16,656 bases of DNA from Nocardioides sp. (GTDB taxonomy: Bacteria; Actinomycetota; Actinomycetes; Propionibacteriales; Nocardioidaceae), in the NCBI GenBank assembly GCA_003519585.1, contig DOWL01000067.1:1-16656 (forward strand), in the 5' to 3' direction. The stretch's first letter is position 1. The number at the start of each line of letters is the position of its first letter. Positions 7,051 to 13,522 of this stretch are shown here, piece after piece. The notes below the pieces were generated by a model that was not told where the DNA came from, made no database searches, and saw only the letters and a program-made list of their open reading frames with translations. A program made the translations under genes and the position numbers.

Positions 7051-8250
7051 GTGCGGGCACGGCTGACGGCGGCCTTCGTCGTGCTGAGCCTGGTGCTCGT
7101 TCTCGGAGCGCTGGGCGTGCGCTCCTATACCGCGCACGGGCTGCTGCGCACCCACGAGGCCCGCGAGCTGCGCGCCCAGGCCTCCGACCTGGCACTGATC
7201 CTCGAACAGCGCGCCGAGCTGGGGCGCCCCATCGACCGGAGCTACTTGTCCGGCCGGGTCGACGAGGCCCAGCGGCTGACCTTCGAACCGGGCGACGGCA
7301 GTGAACCCGTGGTGGTGGAAGGACCCGAGTTCGTCGACGACTCCGGTGCGATGGAGACCATGGTCGACGCCGACGGCGGCACGCTTACCGTGCGCCAGTC
7401 AGGATCGGTGCTCGACGAGCTCGGCGCCGACGATGTCGGCTCGTTGGGCTTCCTCGTGCTCCTGATCGGGCTCCTCGCCGCGCTCGCGGGATATGTGCTG
7501 GCGTCGCTGATGGCCCAGCCGTTCCGGCAGTTGGCCGTGGCGGCCGGCCAGCTCGGCCGGGGCCGCTTCGACCTCGACCTGCCGCGCACCCGGATCCCGG
7601 AGGCGCGGGCGATCAGAGACGCGTTGCTCACCTCGGCCGGGCAGCTCCAGGAGCGGCTCACCTCCGAGCAGGCCTTCGCCGAGCACGCCTCGCACGTCCT
7701 CCGTACGCCGCTCACCGGGCTCCGGCTCGAGCTGGAAGACCTGGCCGGGCGGCCCGACGTACCCGCCGACGCCCGCGAGTCCGCCGCCCGCTCGGTCGGC
7801 CGGATCGAGGCGATGGACGCTGTCGCCGGCGATCTGGTCGCGTTGGCCCGGCGCGGCGCCCTGGTCGCCGGCGCGGAGATCCCGCTCCGCGATCTGGCGG
7901 CGCAGGCCGCGCAGACGTGGGCGGACGCCCTTGCTGAGCAGGACCGTGCGCTGACTGCGGCCGTCGAGGGTCAGATCGACACGACGTACACCCCCGGTCC
8001 AGTCGAGCACATCCTCGACCTCCTCCTCGCCGATGTGTTGCGCCGTGGGCGCGGGCCGGTGCGGCTGGTCTTCGACTCCGACACCGAGGGCCACCTCTCG
8101 ATCGACGTCTCGTGTCCCGAGGTCCGCGACGCGACCAAGCCGCACGCCGACGTCGCCATCACCCAGGCCCGCGCGGTGGTGACTGCTCTCGGAGGTCGGC
8201 TGACCGGCGAGACTCCCGAGCACCTGGCGATCCTGCTGCCCCGTCGCTGA
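7051..8250 (+). CDS. sensor histidine kinase with degenerate ATP-binding domain
   Basis: 399-aa membrane sensor starting at GTG 7051 after a GGGGG stretch. TM helices lie at about 5-23 and 132-154, flanking an extracytoplasmic sensor region of ~105 residues. A HAMP-like segment (about 155-205) leads to the dimerisation/phospho-acceptor helix. His215 sits in SHVLRTPL, where the Glu or Gln normally following His is Val216. In the ATPase domain the usual N-box (Asn-rich), DxGxG and GxGL motifs cannot be found: the matching stretches read HILDLLLADVLRRG, VSCPEVRDATKP and ADVAITQARAVVTALGG. The frame is open throughout and ends with a family-like LGGRLTGETPEHLAILLPR, so this is divergence, not a frameshift. 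It may bind ATP poorly or act as a phosphatase or partner subunit. Confidence 0.85.
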   Translation: MRARLTAAFVVLSLVLVLGALGVRSYTAHGLLRTHEARELRAQASDLALILEQRAELGRPIDRSYLSGRVDEAQRLTFEPGDGSEPVVVEGPEFVDDSGAMETMVDADGGTLTVRQSGSVLDELGADDVGSLGFLVLLIGLLAALAGYVLASLMAQPFRQLAVAAGQLGRGRFDLDLPRTRIPEARAIRDALLTSAGQLQERLTSEQAFAEHASHVLRTPLTGLRLELEDLAGRPDVPADARESAARSVGRIEAMDAVAGDLVALARRGALVAGAEIPLRDLAAQAAQTWADALAEQDRALTAAVEGQIDTTYTPGPVEHILDLLLADVLRRGRGPVRLVFDSDTEGHLSIDVSCPEVRDATKPHADVAITQARAVVTALGGRLTGETPEHLAILLPRR

Positions 8251-8255
8251 CCGCG

Positions 8256-8276
8256 GACGCTGGTCTATCCAGCGTC
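8256..8276. terminator. hairpin between convergent genes, likely bidirectional terminator
   Basis: GACGCTGG at 8256-8263 and CCAGCGTC at 8269-8276 form a perfect 8-bp stem with a 5-nt loop. It lies 5 nt after the kinase stop and spans the stop codon (complement of 8265-8267) of the convergent SDR gene. No T tract follows, as is common for actinobacterial hairpins. Confidence 0.6.
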
Positions 8277-9140
8277 GGGCTTGGGCGGAGGCACGGGACT
8301 GGGCAGATAGCGACCGGCGTTGCCCTGGGGACGCGTGCCGTCGAGGTCGTCGATGCCGTAGTGCTCCGCGAGTTCGCCGACGTCGACCACCTGTCCGGTG
8401 AACCGCAGGGCGTCCGGGTCGGCGGCGATCGCAGCGATCACCCGCCCCGCGAGGTGCGGGGTCTCGGTCCGGCCGGCCAGCTCCTCCTCGGTGTGGTGGG
8501 TGAGCATCAGTTCGGTGCGCATCCACCCGGGTGCCACCGCGATCACCGGGACGCGCCGGTCCTGGAGGTGGTAGCCGAGCGCGTAGACCAGCCGGTTCTT
8601 CGCGGCCTTGCTCGACTCGTAGGGCACCCATGCCGGCGGCTCGGGGGTGTGCCACGTCGTGGTGAGGATCAGCCCGCGCTGCGCGGGCCCCATGTCGAGC
8701 CGCAGCGCGAGCATCGAGGTGACGAAATCGCTGTACGCGCCCCCGAGCAGCATCGCCCGGAACTGCTCCATCGGCTCGTCCCACACCTCCTCGCCGTCCG
8801 GTTCCTCGTGGTGGTCATGGCCGCCCCACGCGTTGTTGACCAGCACGTCCAGGTGGCCGTGCCGGTGCAGGACGTCGCGCAGCATCGCCTCGACCTCCGT
8901 AGGCTCGGTGTGGTCGCAGCGCTGGGTCTCGCCGGTCCCGCCGGCCGCGCGTACGGCGTCGAGCGTGCCCTCGAGTGTCAGGTCGTCGACCGCGGTCTGG
9001 GTGGCGTGCTCGCGGGTGCTGCGGCCCGTGCACACGACGTACGCCCCCGCGGCAGCCAGCTCGACCGCCGTGGCACGTCCGAGCCCCCGCGACGCTCCGC
9101 TGACCAGTGCCACCTGTCCGGATAGAGGTCGATCGTCCAT
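8265..9140 (-). CDS. short-chain dehydrogenase/reductase with variant NNAW and Thr motifs
   Basis: 291 aa from ATG 9140. It is a classical SDR: nucleotide-binding SGASRGLG at 14-21, NNAWGG at 102-107 in place of NNAG, and catalytic Tyr174 and Lys178 (YESSK). The Ser expected 13 residues before the Tyr is Thr161, within a TTT run. A His/Asp/Glu-rich stretch follows NNAW (residues 108-119). The overall look, including PGWMRTE after the active site, recalls DHRS1-like SDRs, but the substrate is unknown. An upstream in-frame start at 9230 would add 30 Arg-rich, unrelated-looking residues. ATG 9140 instead has CAGGAT 6 nt upstream (complement of 9147-9152) and a GAGGG that could also serve as a Shine-Dalgarno. 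It is divergent from the Tad-locus lipoprotein gene. Confidence 0.85.
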   Translation of the reverse strand: MDDRPLSGQVALVSGASRGLGRATAVELAAAGAYVVCTGRSTREHATQTAVDDLTLEGTLDAVRAAGGTGETQRCDHTEPTEVEAMLRDVLHRHGHLDVLVNNAWGGHDHHEEPDGEEVWDEPMEQFRAMLLGGAYSDFVTSMLALRLDMGPAQRGLILTTTWHTPEPPAWVPYESSKAAKNRLVYALGYHLQDRRVPVIAVAPGWMRTELMLTHHTEEELAGRTETPHLAGRVIAAIAADPDALRFTGQVVDVGELAEHYGIDDLDGTRPQGNAGRYLPSPVPPPKPDAG

Positions 9141-9152
9141 CCCTCGATCCTG
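9138..9152 (-). promoter_or_regulatory. candidate leaderless promoter of the second SDR gene
   Basis: On the minus strand CAGGAT (complement of 9147-9152) is followed by 6 nt and ATG (complement of 9138-9140), the same spacing seen at 197, 1123 and 6331. Confidence 0.35.
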
Positions 9153-9227
9153 CCCGCTTCCGTCGGGGACCGCTTGACCGCGCTTGCGCTCCCTGCCGCT
9201 GCCGCGAGGTTGGAGCGGGCGATCATG

Positions 9228-9323
9228 CACAGTGCGCGGATATCCCTTCCACGCGGCCCGCGGTGAAGGCTAGGTTCGCGGACTGACGGGGCTGGCTCCC
9301 TCTCGGGATCGGGGTCTGATGAC
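9228..9323 (+). promoter_or_regulatory. upstream control module, copy 1 (before the lipoprotein gene)
   Basis: A 23-bp block at 9228-9250 containing GTGCGCGGATATCCCTTCC recurs exactly at 10629-10651. After 20 nt comes TAGGTT at 9271-9276, a -10-like hexamer. A second block covers 9301-9323 (TCTCGGGATCGGGGTCTGAT, then GAC) and includes the start codon. Copy 2 has the same order and the same 20-nt spacing. GGATATCC inside block 1 is a palindrome. The pattern suggests a promoter with a shared activator or unusual sigma factor, plus a shared translation-start region. Confidence 0.65.
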
Positions 9324-9885
9324 AACGACGCGCGCTGCGCAGACGTGGGCGTGCGGGCGCCGGGTGCTGGTCCTCCTGCTGCCCGTGGTGCTGCTGAGTG
9401 CCTGCTCGGGAGGCGATCCGAAACCTCGGTTCGGCGAGTCCTCGCCATCAGTGGAATCGGTCCCAACGGCTTCTGAATCGGGCACTAGCGCTCCTCCGCA
9501 GGCGGCCCTGGATCCCGAGGAGACGGTTCGTGGCTGGGTTGCCGCTCGCAACGCTGCCCTTCAATCGGGGGACACCAATGCTGCGGAGGCGTTAGCCACA
9601 GGATCGTGCGCGACTTGTCAGGACTCGCTCCAACCGATCCGAGATGTGTACGGCCATGGTGGTCACTTCGAGACCAGCGGATGGACGGTCCTCGCCTCTC
9701 GCGTGGCGAAGCAGTCGCGCGGTCGTGCCGAGGTCTCGACGGGGATCGAGTACGCCGCCGGCCGAACCTATCCCGACGCATCTGCCGAGCCGGTCACCTA
9801 CGACGCCGAGAAGCACGTCGTGGTGTTCAAACTTGTTAAGGAGAACGAGGTCTGGCGACTGGCGTTCATCGGGTACCTGTCGTGA
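9319..9885 (+). CDS. DUF6318-like lipoprotein at the start of the Tad pilus locus
   Basis: 188-aa predicted lipoprotein. A positively charged N-terminus and hydrophobic segment lead to lipobox LSAC, with Cys29 as the lipidation site. A Ser/Pro/Gly linker (about 30-62) is followed by a globular domain opening ETVRGWVAARNAALQSGDT, with a CxxC pair (Cys97, Cys100), and ending VWRLAFIGYLS. This layout matches the DUF6318 family found beside Tad/Flp pilus genes in Nocardioides-like genomes (recalled, not searched). ATG 9319 lies in the second block of the duplicated module. The stop overlaps the next gene's start, so the two are coupled. The precise role is unknown; surface anchoring near the pilus machinery is a reasonable guess. 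Confidence 0.75.
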   Translation: MTTTRAAQTWACGRRVLVLLLPVVLLSACSGGDPKPRFGESSPSVESVPTASESGTSAPPQAALDPEETVRGWVAARNAALQSGDTNAAEALATGSCATCQDSLQPIRDVYGHGGHFETSGWTVLASRVAKQSRGRAEVSTGIEYAAGRTYPDASAEPVTYDAEKHVVVFKLVKENEVWRLAFIGYLS

Positions 9886-10622
9886 TGCCGCGCGTGGCGT
9901 GGTTCCTCACGTGGATCACAGCACTGGTCCTGCTGCCCGTGAGTGCGGCTCGAGCCGACTGCTCCTGGGTGACCCAGGTCGTGAACGCCCAAGGGGCCGT
10001 GCAGACCAACACCACCTACGTGTGTAGCGGCACGACGTCAGCGACAGCCGCGCAAGGTCAGGGGGCGGAGCCGCCCTCGGAGATGAACCTCGACGCCATC
10101 TGCACCAGCACAGCCATGTCTCTCGGACTGGATCCTTACGAAGTCTGCGCGGCGCTCGCGGACAGCTCCACGGGTGGGGTGACGCCTGCCTTGGTCGCCG
10201 AAGCGTTCAGCACTGTCCCGCTGCCCGCATCGCAGCTCTCGGTCCAGCCGCCCGGTGGCCGCACGTTGGTCAACTTCGACACCAACTCCTTCACCGAGAC
10301 CGGCGAGTTCGACCGCGCGGTGAACCTGTTGGGGCAGCGGGTGGAGTTGCACGTCGTGCCCTCGGTCTTCACCTCGCGGTTCGGTGACGGGGCGACCCTG
10401 GCCACCGACGACCCGGGGTCGCCGTACCCGGACCTGGAGGTGACCCACCGCTACCTGCGCAAGGGTCGGGTGGCGCCGAGTGTGGACACGACCTACACCG
10501 CGCGGTTCCGAGTCGAGGGTGGACCGTGGCTCGACGTACCGGGCTCGGTGACGGTGAGCGGTGCGGCGGTCGACCTGGAGGTGGTGACGGCGACGCCGAC
10601 CCTGATCGGGTCTCGGCGATGA
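9885..10622 (+). CDS. secreted protein of unknown function, Tad locus
   Basis: About 245 aa from ATG 9885, which overlaps the lipoprotein stop as TGATG; GTG 9882 is an equally placed alternative adding one residue. The N-terminus is a classic signal peptide (MPRVAWFLTWITALVLLPVS, then AARA) with cleavage expected near residue 23. The mature part has an early Cys pair (DCSWVTQ and TYVCSG) and a second pair (DAICTST and YEVCAAL), suggesting two disulphides. The C-terminal ~130 residues look beta-rich (TLVNFDTNSF, RVELHVVPSVF, VTHRYLRKG, TTYTARFRVEGGPWLDVPG), resembling an Ig/PKD-like fold. Equivalent genes precede cpaF in related genomes as far as I recall. Function not established. Confidence 0.7.
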   Translation: MPRVAWFLTWITALVLLPVSAARADCSWVTQVVNAQGAVQTNTTYVCSGTTSATAAQGQGAEPPSEMNLDAICTSTAMSLGLDPYEVCAALADSSTGGVTPALVAEAFSTVPLPASQLSVQPPGGRTLVNFDTNSFTETGEFDRAVNLLGQRVELHVVPSVFTSRFGDGATLATDDPGSPYPDLEVTHRYLRKGRVAPSVDTTYTARFRVEGGPWLDVPGSVTVSGAAVDLEVVTATPTLIGSRR

Positions 10623-10628
10623 GTTCTC

Positions 10629-10718
10629 CACAGTGCGCGGATATCCCTTCCCCGGTGGGCACCTGCGCACCTAAGTTCCGAGGCGCACGATCCATCTCGG
10701 GAATCGGGGTCTGATGAC
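10629..10718 (+). promoter_or_regulatory. upstream control module, copy 2 (before cpaF)
   Basis: The exact 23-bp block at 10629-10651 matches copy 1. After 20 nt comes TAAGTT at 10672-10677 (copy 1 has TAGGTT). Block 2 at 10695-10718, TCTCGGGAATCGGGGTCTGA then TGAC, differs from copy 1 by one inserted A and includes the ATG at 10714. It fills the 91-bp gap before cpaF, giving cpaF its own start point despite the gene lying just after two coupled genes. Confidence 0.65.
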
Positions 10719-11201
10719 GGCGTACGCCGACACCACGCACGACGCGCTGCTCGAGCAGCTCGACGCGCACGTGCGCGAGGTCGTGCGGCGTGACGGTGTC
10801 GATCCGCAGGCCGACGCTGGTCTGGTCCGTCGGATCGCCGAGTCGGTGGTGCGCGAGCACGACGAGCGGAGCCTCACTGGCGTGGTGACGCCGGTGCCCG
10901 ACGTGTCCGCGGTGGTGGGCGAACTCGTGGCCCGGGTGAGTGGCTTCGGCGCGCTCCAGCCCTACCTCGACGACCCGGCCGTCGAGGAGCTGTGGATCAA
11001 CGACCCGGCCCGGGTGTTCGTGGCCCGGCAGGGGCGACACGAGCTCACCAACCTCGTGCTGACGCGGGCCCAGGTGCAGGAGCTCGTCGAGCGGATGCTG
11101 AAGAGCTCGGGGCGACGCATCGACCTGAGCACGCCGTTCGTCGACGCGATGCTGCCCGAGGGGCATCGGCTGCACGTGGTGCTCGAGGGCATCAGTCGTG
11201 G

Positions 11202-11229
11202 CTTCAGTGCGGTCAAGACCGCAGTGATG
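11202..11229. other. attL-like integration junction with dyad symmetry centred on AA
   Basis: CAGTGCGGTC at 11205-11214 and GACCGCAGTG at 11217-11226 are inverted copies matching at 9 of 10 positions, around AA at 11215-11216. cpaF homology ends just after this AA. Large serine integrases cut at the centre of such dyads and exchange around a non-palindromic dinucleotide, so AA (TT on the other strand) is the likely crossover core. The left half would come from the chromosome (attB half) and the right half from the element (attP half). Core assignment is inferred from one junction only. Confidence 0.65.
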
Positions 11230-11257
11230 AAAACCACTGCTATAGTCAGATCGTATG
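11221..11257 (+). promoter_or_regulatory. integrase promoter, extended -10 with overlapping inverted repeat
   Basis: TGC-TATAGT at 11238-11246 is an extended -10 element, with ATG 11255 only 8 nt downstream, so the transcript is probably leaderless. GCAGTG at 11221-11226 and CACTGC at 11235-11240 form a perfect 6-bp inverted repeat that touches the -10. No good -35 was found. The promoter lies in the element-side arm of the attachment junction, 25-30 bp from the core, so integrase bound there would be expected to block its own promoter (inference). Confidence 0.6.
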
Positions 11258-12979
11258 GCACACCCGCGCGGAGTTCCTCAAGCGCCTGCTATCTACGCGC
11301 GAATCAGCCTCGACCGCACAGGGCAAGCGCTAGGCGTTCAGAGGCAAGTCGAGGAGTGCCGAGAACGATGCCGGTCGCTCGGCTGGCCTGAGCCGAAGGT
11401 CTACTCCGACAACGACATTTCGGCACGCTCGGGCAAACGGCGGCCGAGCTTCGAGCAGCTTCTGCTCGATGTCGAGTCCGGATACGTCGATGGGATCGTC
11501 GCGTGGCACCTCGACCGGGTGTTGCGACGAGTCGTCGACCTTGAGCGAGTGCTCGACGCAATCGAGTCGCAGAAGGCTGCGGTCCCCGTGGTCTTTCTTC
11601 AAGCTGGTGAGATCGACTTGATGACACCTTCTGGGCGCCTCCTCGCTCGAATACTCGCTGCAGTCGCCGCCAATGAAGGTGACGTGAAGTCCGCACGCCT
11701 ATCTGCACAGCGGGCGCAGGCCGCACAGTCAGGCCAGGCCCATGGGCCGCTCGGCTACGGATACGACGACCATCAGCGAATCATTCCGGAGGAAGCAGAA
11801 GTCATCCGAGAGGTCGCACAGCGCGTTCTCGACGGTGAGACGCTTTACTCGATCGCCTCTGACCTCAACGCTCGCGGCGTCGCCACCCCCGGGAGTGGCC
11901 GATGGGACGCGAGGCGCGTCGATCGCGCGGTTGAGCGCAATCAGCGCCCCGAGGTAGTAGCGGTCATCGCCGCGGTGCGTGGCAACGCCGCGGTCGCCGC
12001 TGGCGCGCTCGCCCGGATGTTGCGAAGGGCTGGTGGGACGCCGGCGCTCTGCACGGCTGCGTGGGTGCGTGACCAGCCTTGGGTGGACCACGTCAGTTCC
12101 GGGGACCATGGGCTGGATGACTCCACCGTTGCACGCCTGCTTGCGTCCGCTGGAATTCCGGCGGACCGTTCGTACTGGCGAGCCGCGAACGTCCGAGCGA
12201 TGGTTCGCCGCGGATCGCTCTGCGGGTGGCGTGAGTTCAGCCCTGGCCAGCGTGGGGGATACGGAGAACTGGTTTCGCAAGGAGATTGGACGCCAATTCT
12301 CTCGAAGGCAGTGATTGAGGACATCCGGCGCATTACAGACCGGCCGTCTGCGAGGAGGGGCCGTGAGCCGAAGTACCTCCTGGCAGGAATCTTGAAGTGC
12401 GGGAAGTGCGGCTCCAGCCTGGCCGGCTCGCCGACCGGCAACGGCGGTTTCCGTTATGCGTGTTCGAAACAGCCTGGTCGATCCCATACGTGCGGTGGTC
12501 TCACGATAACGGGACCTCAGACTGACGTGGTCATCTCCATGGCGATCATCGACGCAGTCGCGGAAGCCAAGGTTCGATCAGGTGCGATCAAGCGTCGTAG
12601 TGGCAACGGCAGCGCCGCTGCCGTTGCCGCCGCAGAGAGCGAGATCGTTGAACTGGCTCGACTTCGCAAGCACTACGGTCTCGAGTTCGCAGCGAATCGG
12701 CTTCACGAAGATGAGTGGGATGCTCTGAGGGAAGGGTGGGCGATCCGGCAGCGTGAGGCCGAGCGGGTGCTTGGGCAGTGGACCCCAAACTTGCATGCTG
12801 TCCTGTCGGACGTGCCAAAGAAGCGAGCCGACATCGAGTCATGGTGGAACACGGCGCCGATGCGGCGGCGCCGGGACATCGTGCGGGCGCTGGTTGAGAG
12901 CATCGAGATCGCGCCGCGTGGTAAGTCGAACAACCGGTTCGATGACTCGCGGATAGGCGAGCCGATATGGCGAGCCTAA
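11255..12979 (+). CDS. large serine recombinase (site-specific integrase) with expanded recombinase domain
   Basis: 574-aa large serine integrase that would catalyse integration and, with a directionality factor, excision. The resolvase catalytic domain (about 10-150) has nucleophile Ser18 in YARISLDRTG, followed by Arg-containing blocks VQRQVEECR, DNDISARSGKRRPSF and WHLDRVLRR. The recombinase DNA-binding domain starts near 165 (LGYGYDD) with IASDLNARGVATPGSGRW at 200-217. Extra sequence at about 224-311 precedes the normal continuation (VRAMVRRGSLCGW). A zinc beta-ribbon uses Cys382, Cys385, Cys403 and Cys413. A helical, probably coiled-coil region (about 455-510) and a basic C-terminus follow. 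It uses more A/T-ending codons than its neighbours, consistent with transfer. Its 3' end overlaps the convergent 73-aa gene by 4 nt. Confidence 0.95.
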   Translation: MAHPRGVPQAPAIYARISLDRTGQALGVQRQVEECRERCRSLGWPEPKVYSDNDISARSGKRRPSFEQLLLDVESGYVDGIVAWHLDRVLRRVVDLERVLDAIESQKAAVPVVFLQAGEIDLMTPSGRLLARILAAVAANEGDVKSARLSAQRAQAAQSGQAHGPLGYGYDDHQRIIPEEAEVIREVAQRVLDGETLYSIASDLNARGVATPGSGRWDARRVDRAVERNQRPEVVAVIAAVRGNAAVAAGALARMLRRAGGTPALCTAAWVRDQPWVDHVSSGDHGLDDSTVARLLASAGIPADRSYWRAANVRAMVRRGSLCGWREFSPGQRGGYGELVSQGDWTPILSKAVIEDIRRITDRPSARRGREPKYLLAGILKCGKCGSSLAGSPTGNGGFRYACSKQPGRSHTCGGLTITGPQTDVVISMAIIDAVAEAKVRSGAIKRRSGNGSAAAVAAAESEIVELARLRKHYGLEFAANRLHEDEWDALREGWAIRQREAERVLGQWTPNLHAVLSDVPKKRADIESWWNTAPMRRRRDIVRALVESIEIAPRGKSNNRFDDSRIGEPIWRA

Positions 12980-13197
12980 GCGGCGGGCTGATCCTCCGGC
13001 CGGACAGCGGGGACTTCAGCGGCCATGATCTCTGCGATTCGGTTGAGAACGTTGGCGCCCGCGATCACGGGTGGCTTGCCCTGCTCGACTCGGGCTTTCC
13101 GCGCCCGCCGTGAGTAGGCGTCTGCCATCTCACGAAGCGAGCGCTGTTGATCCGCCTGAGCGCTCCCTCCTTTAGCGCCGTGTAGTTGCTCGTTCAT
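12976..13197 (-). CDS. small basic protein of unknown function, possible element-encoded regulator
   Basis: 73-aa protein, not recognised. It opens with a Gly/Gln/Ala stretch, then has a helical region rich in Arg and Lys (SLREMADAYSRRARKARVEQG), a second helical segment (ANVLNRIAEIMAAEV), and a Pro/Glu-containing tail. There is no signal peptide or membrane helix. The start ATG (complement of 13195-13197) has a GGGAG sequence about 8 nt upstream and a 10-bp-arm palindrome just beyond it. It converges with the integrase gene with a 4-nt overlap, so it likely belongs to the element. Size, charge and location would suit a recombination directionality factor or a repressor, but no sequence motif proves either. 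Confidence 0.5.
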   Translation of the reverse strand: MNEQLHGAKGGSAQADQQRSLREMADAYSRRARKARVEQGKPPVIAGANVLNRIAEIMAAEVPAVRPEDQPAA

Positions 13198-13210
13198 TGC
13201 GTGGCTCCCG

Positions 13211-13242
13211 AGGTGACTAGTGGGTGGCTAGTCACCTAGGTG
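13211..13242. promoter_or_regulatory. palindromic operator-like site upstream of the 73-aa gene
   Basis: AGGTGACTAG at 13211-13220 and CTAGTCACCT at 13228-13237 are perfect 10-bp inverted copies with a 7-nt spacer. The right arm overlaps a further 10-bp palindrome, CACCTAGGTG at 13233-13242. It starts 14 nt upstream of the ATG, so it could be an operator for autoregulation or an mRNA hairpin next to the ribosome-binding site. Confidence 0.55.
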
Positions 13243-13355
13243 TCTCTACGGCTCGGCTGCGATCAGTCTTCAGCGACCTATTTCGCACGGAGTGCACCGA
13301 CATGAGACTGACGGCTTGAACCGCCCACTCTCTCCCGGGCCGGTCCGGGGATGGC

Positions 13356-13390
13356 GGTCAGTCAGATGTCGTAGTACTGACTGACTGACC
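13356..13390. repeat. inverted repeat built from GTCA/TGAC tetranucleotides
   Basis: GGTCAGTCAG at 13356-13365 and CTGACTGACC at 13381-13390 are perfect 10-bp inverted copies separated by 15 nt. The right side carries a third CTGA tetranucleotide immediately before its arm (13377-13380). It may be a protein-binding array, a terminator of the minus-strand hydrolase operon, or an attachment-site remnant. Confidence 0.5.
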
Positions 13391-13490
13391 CATGGTGACC
13401 TGCGCAAACGTCGAGATGTCCCGGCCATTTGTACCGGGCTTGTAACAGAGTAGCTTTTCTCGCTGGGGTCCTGGAGCGAAGGCAGCCAGC

Positions 13491-13522
13491 CTAGATTGAT
13501 CTAGAAATCGGCCACTTTCTAG
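13491..13522. repeat. CTAG-based overlapping palindromes
   Basis: CTAGA at 13491-13495 with TCTAG at 13500-13504 (4-nt spacer), and CTAGAAA at 13501-13507 with TTTCTAG at 13516-13522 (8-nt spacer), share the central CTAG. Three CTAG tetramers within 32 bp is unusual for GC-rich DNA and suggests a regulator-binding array. Confidence 0.4.

Larger units (their letters stand above)
10714..11391 (+). pseudogene. cpaF: cpaF/tadA pilus ATPase, truncated by insertion of a serine-integrase element
   Basis: Residues 1-167 are the N-terminal part of a CpaF/TadA-type secretion ATPase that powers Tad (Flp) pilus assembly: ISGFGALQPYLDD-like linker, EELWINDP, SSGRRIDLSTPFVDAMLPEG and LHVVLEGISRGFSAV. In intact family members this is followed by Asn-Ile-Arg-Lys-Phe and, further on, the Walker A and B motifs. 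Here the native sequence stops at codon 168 (11215-11217, AAG instead of the expected AAC). The frame then runs 58 unrelated residues to a stop at 11389, overlapping the integrase gene out of frame. The ATPase core is missing, so no functional pilus motor can be made from this copy. The 3' part is not in the window. Confidence 0.85.

Noticed and set aside
7399..8784. Minus-strand frame of 461 aa over the kinase gene and SDR end
   Set aside because: It spans two real genes and shows no domain features; typical GC-rich antisense shadow.
11729..12487. 252-aa minus-strand frame opposite the integrase
   Set aside because: No recognisable features; the opposite strand encodes the well-supported integrase DNA-binding and zinc-ribbon regions.
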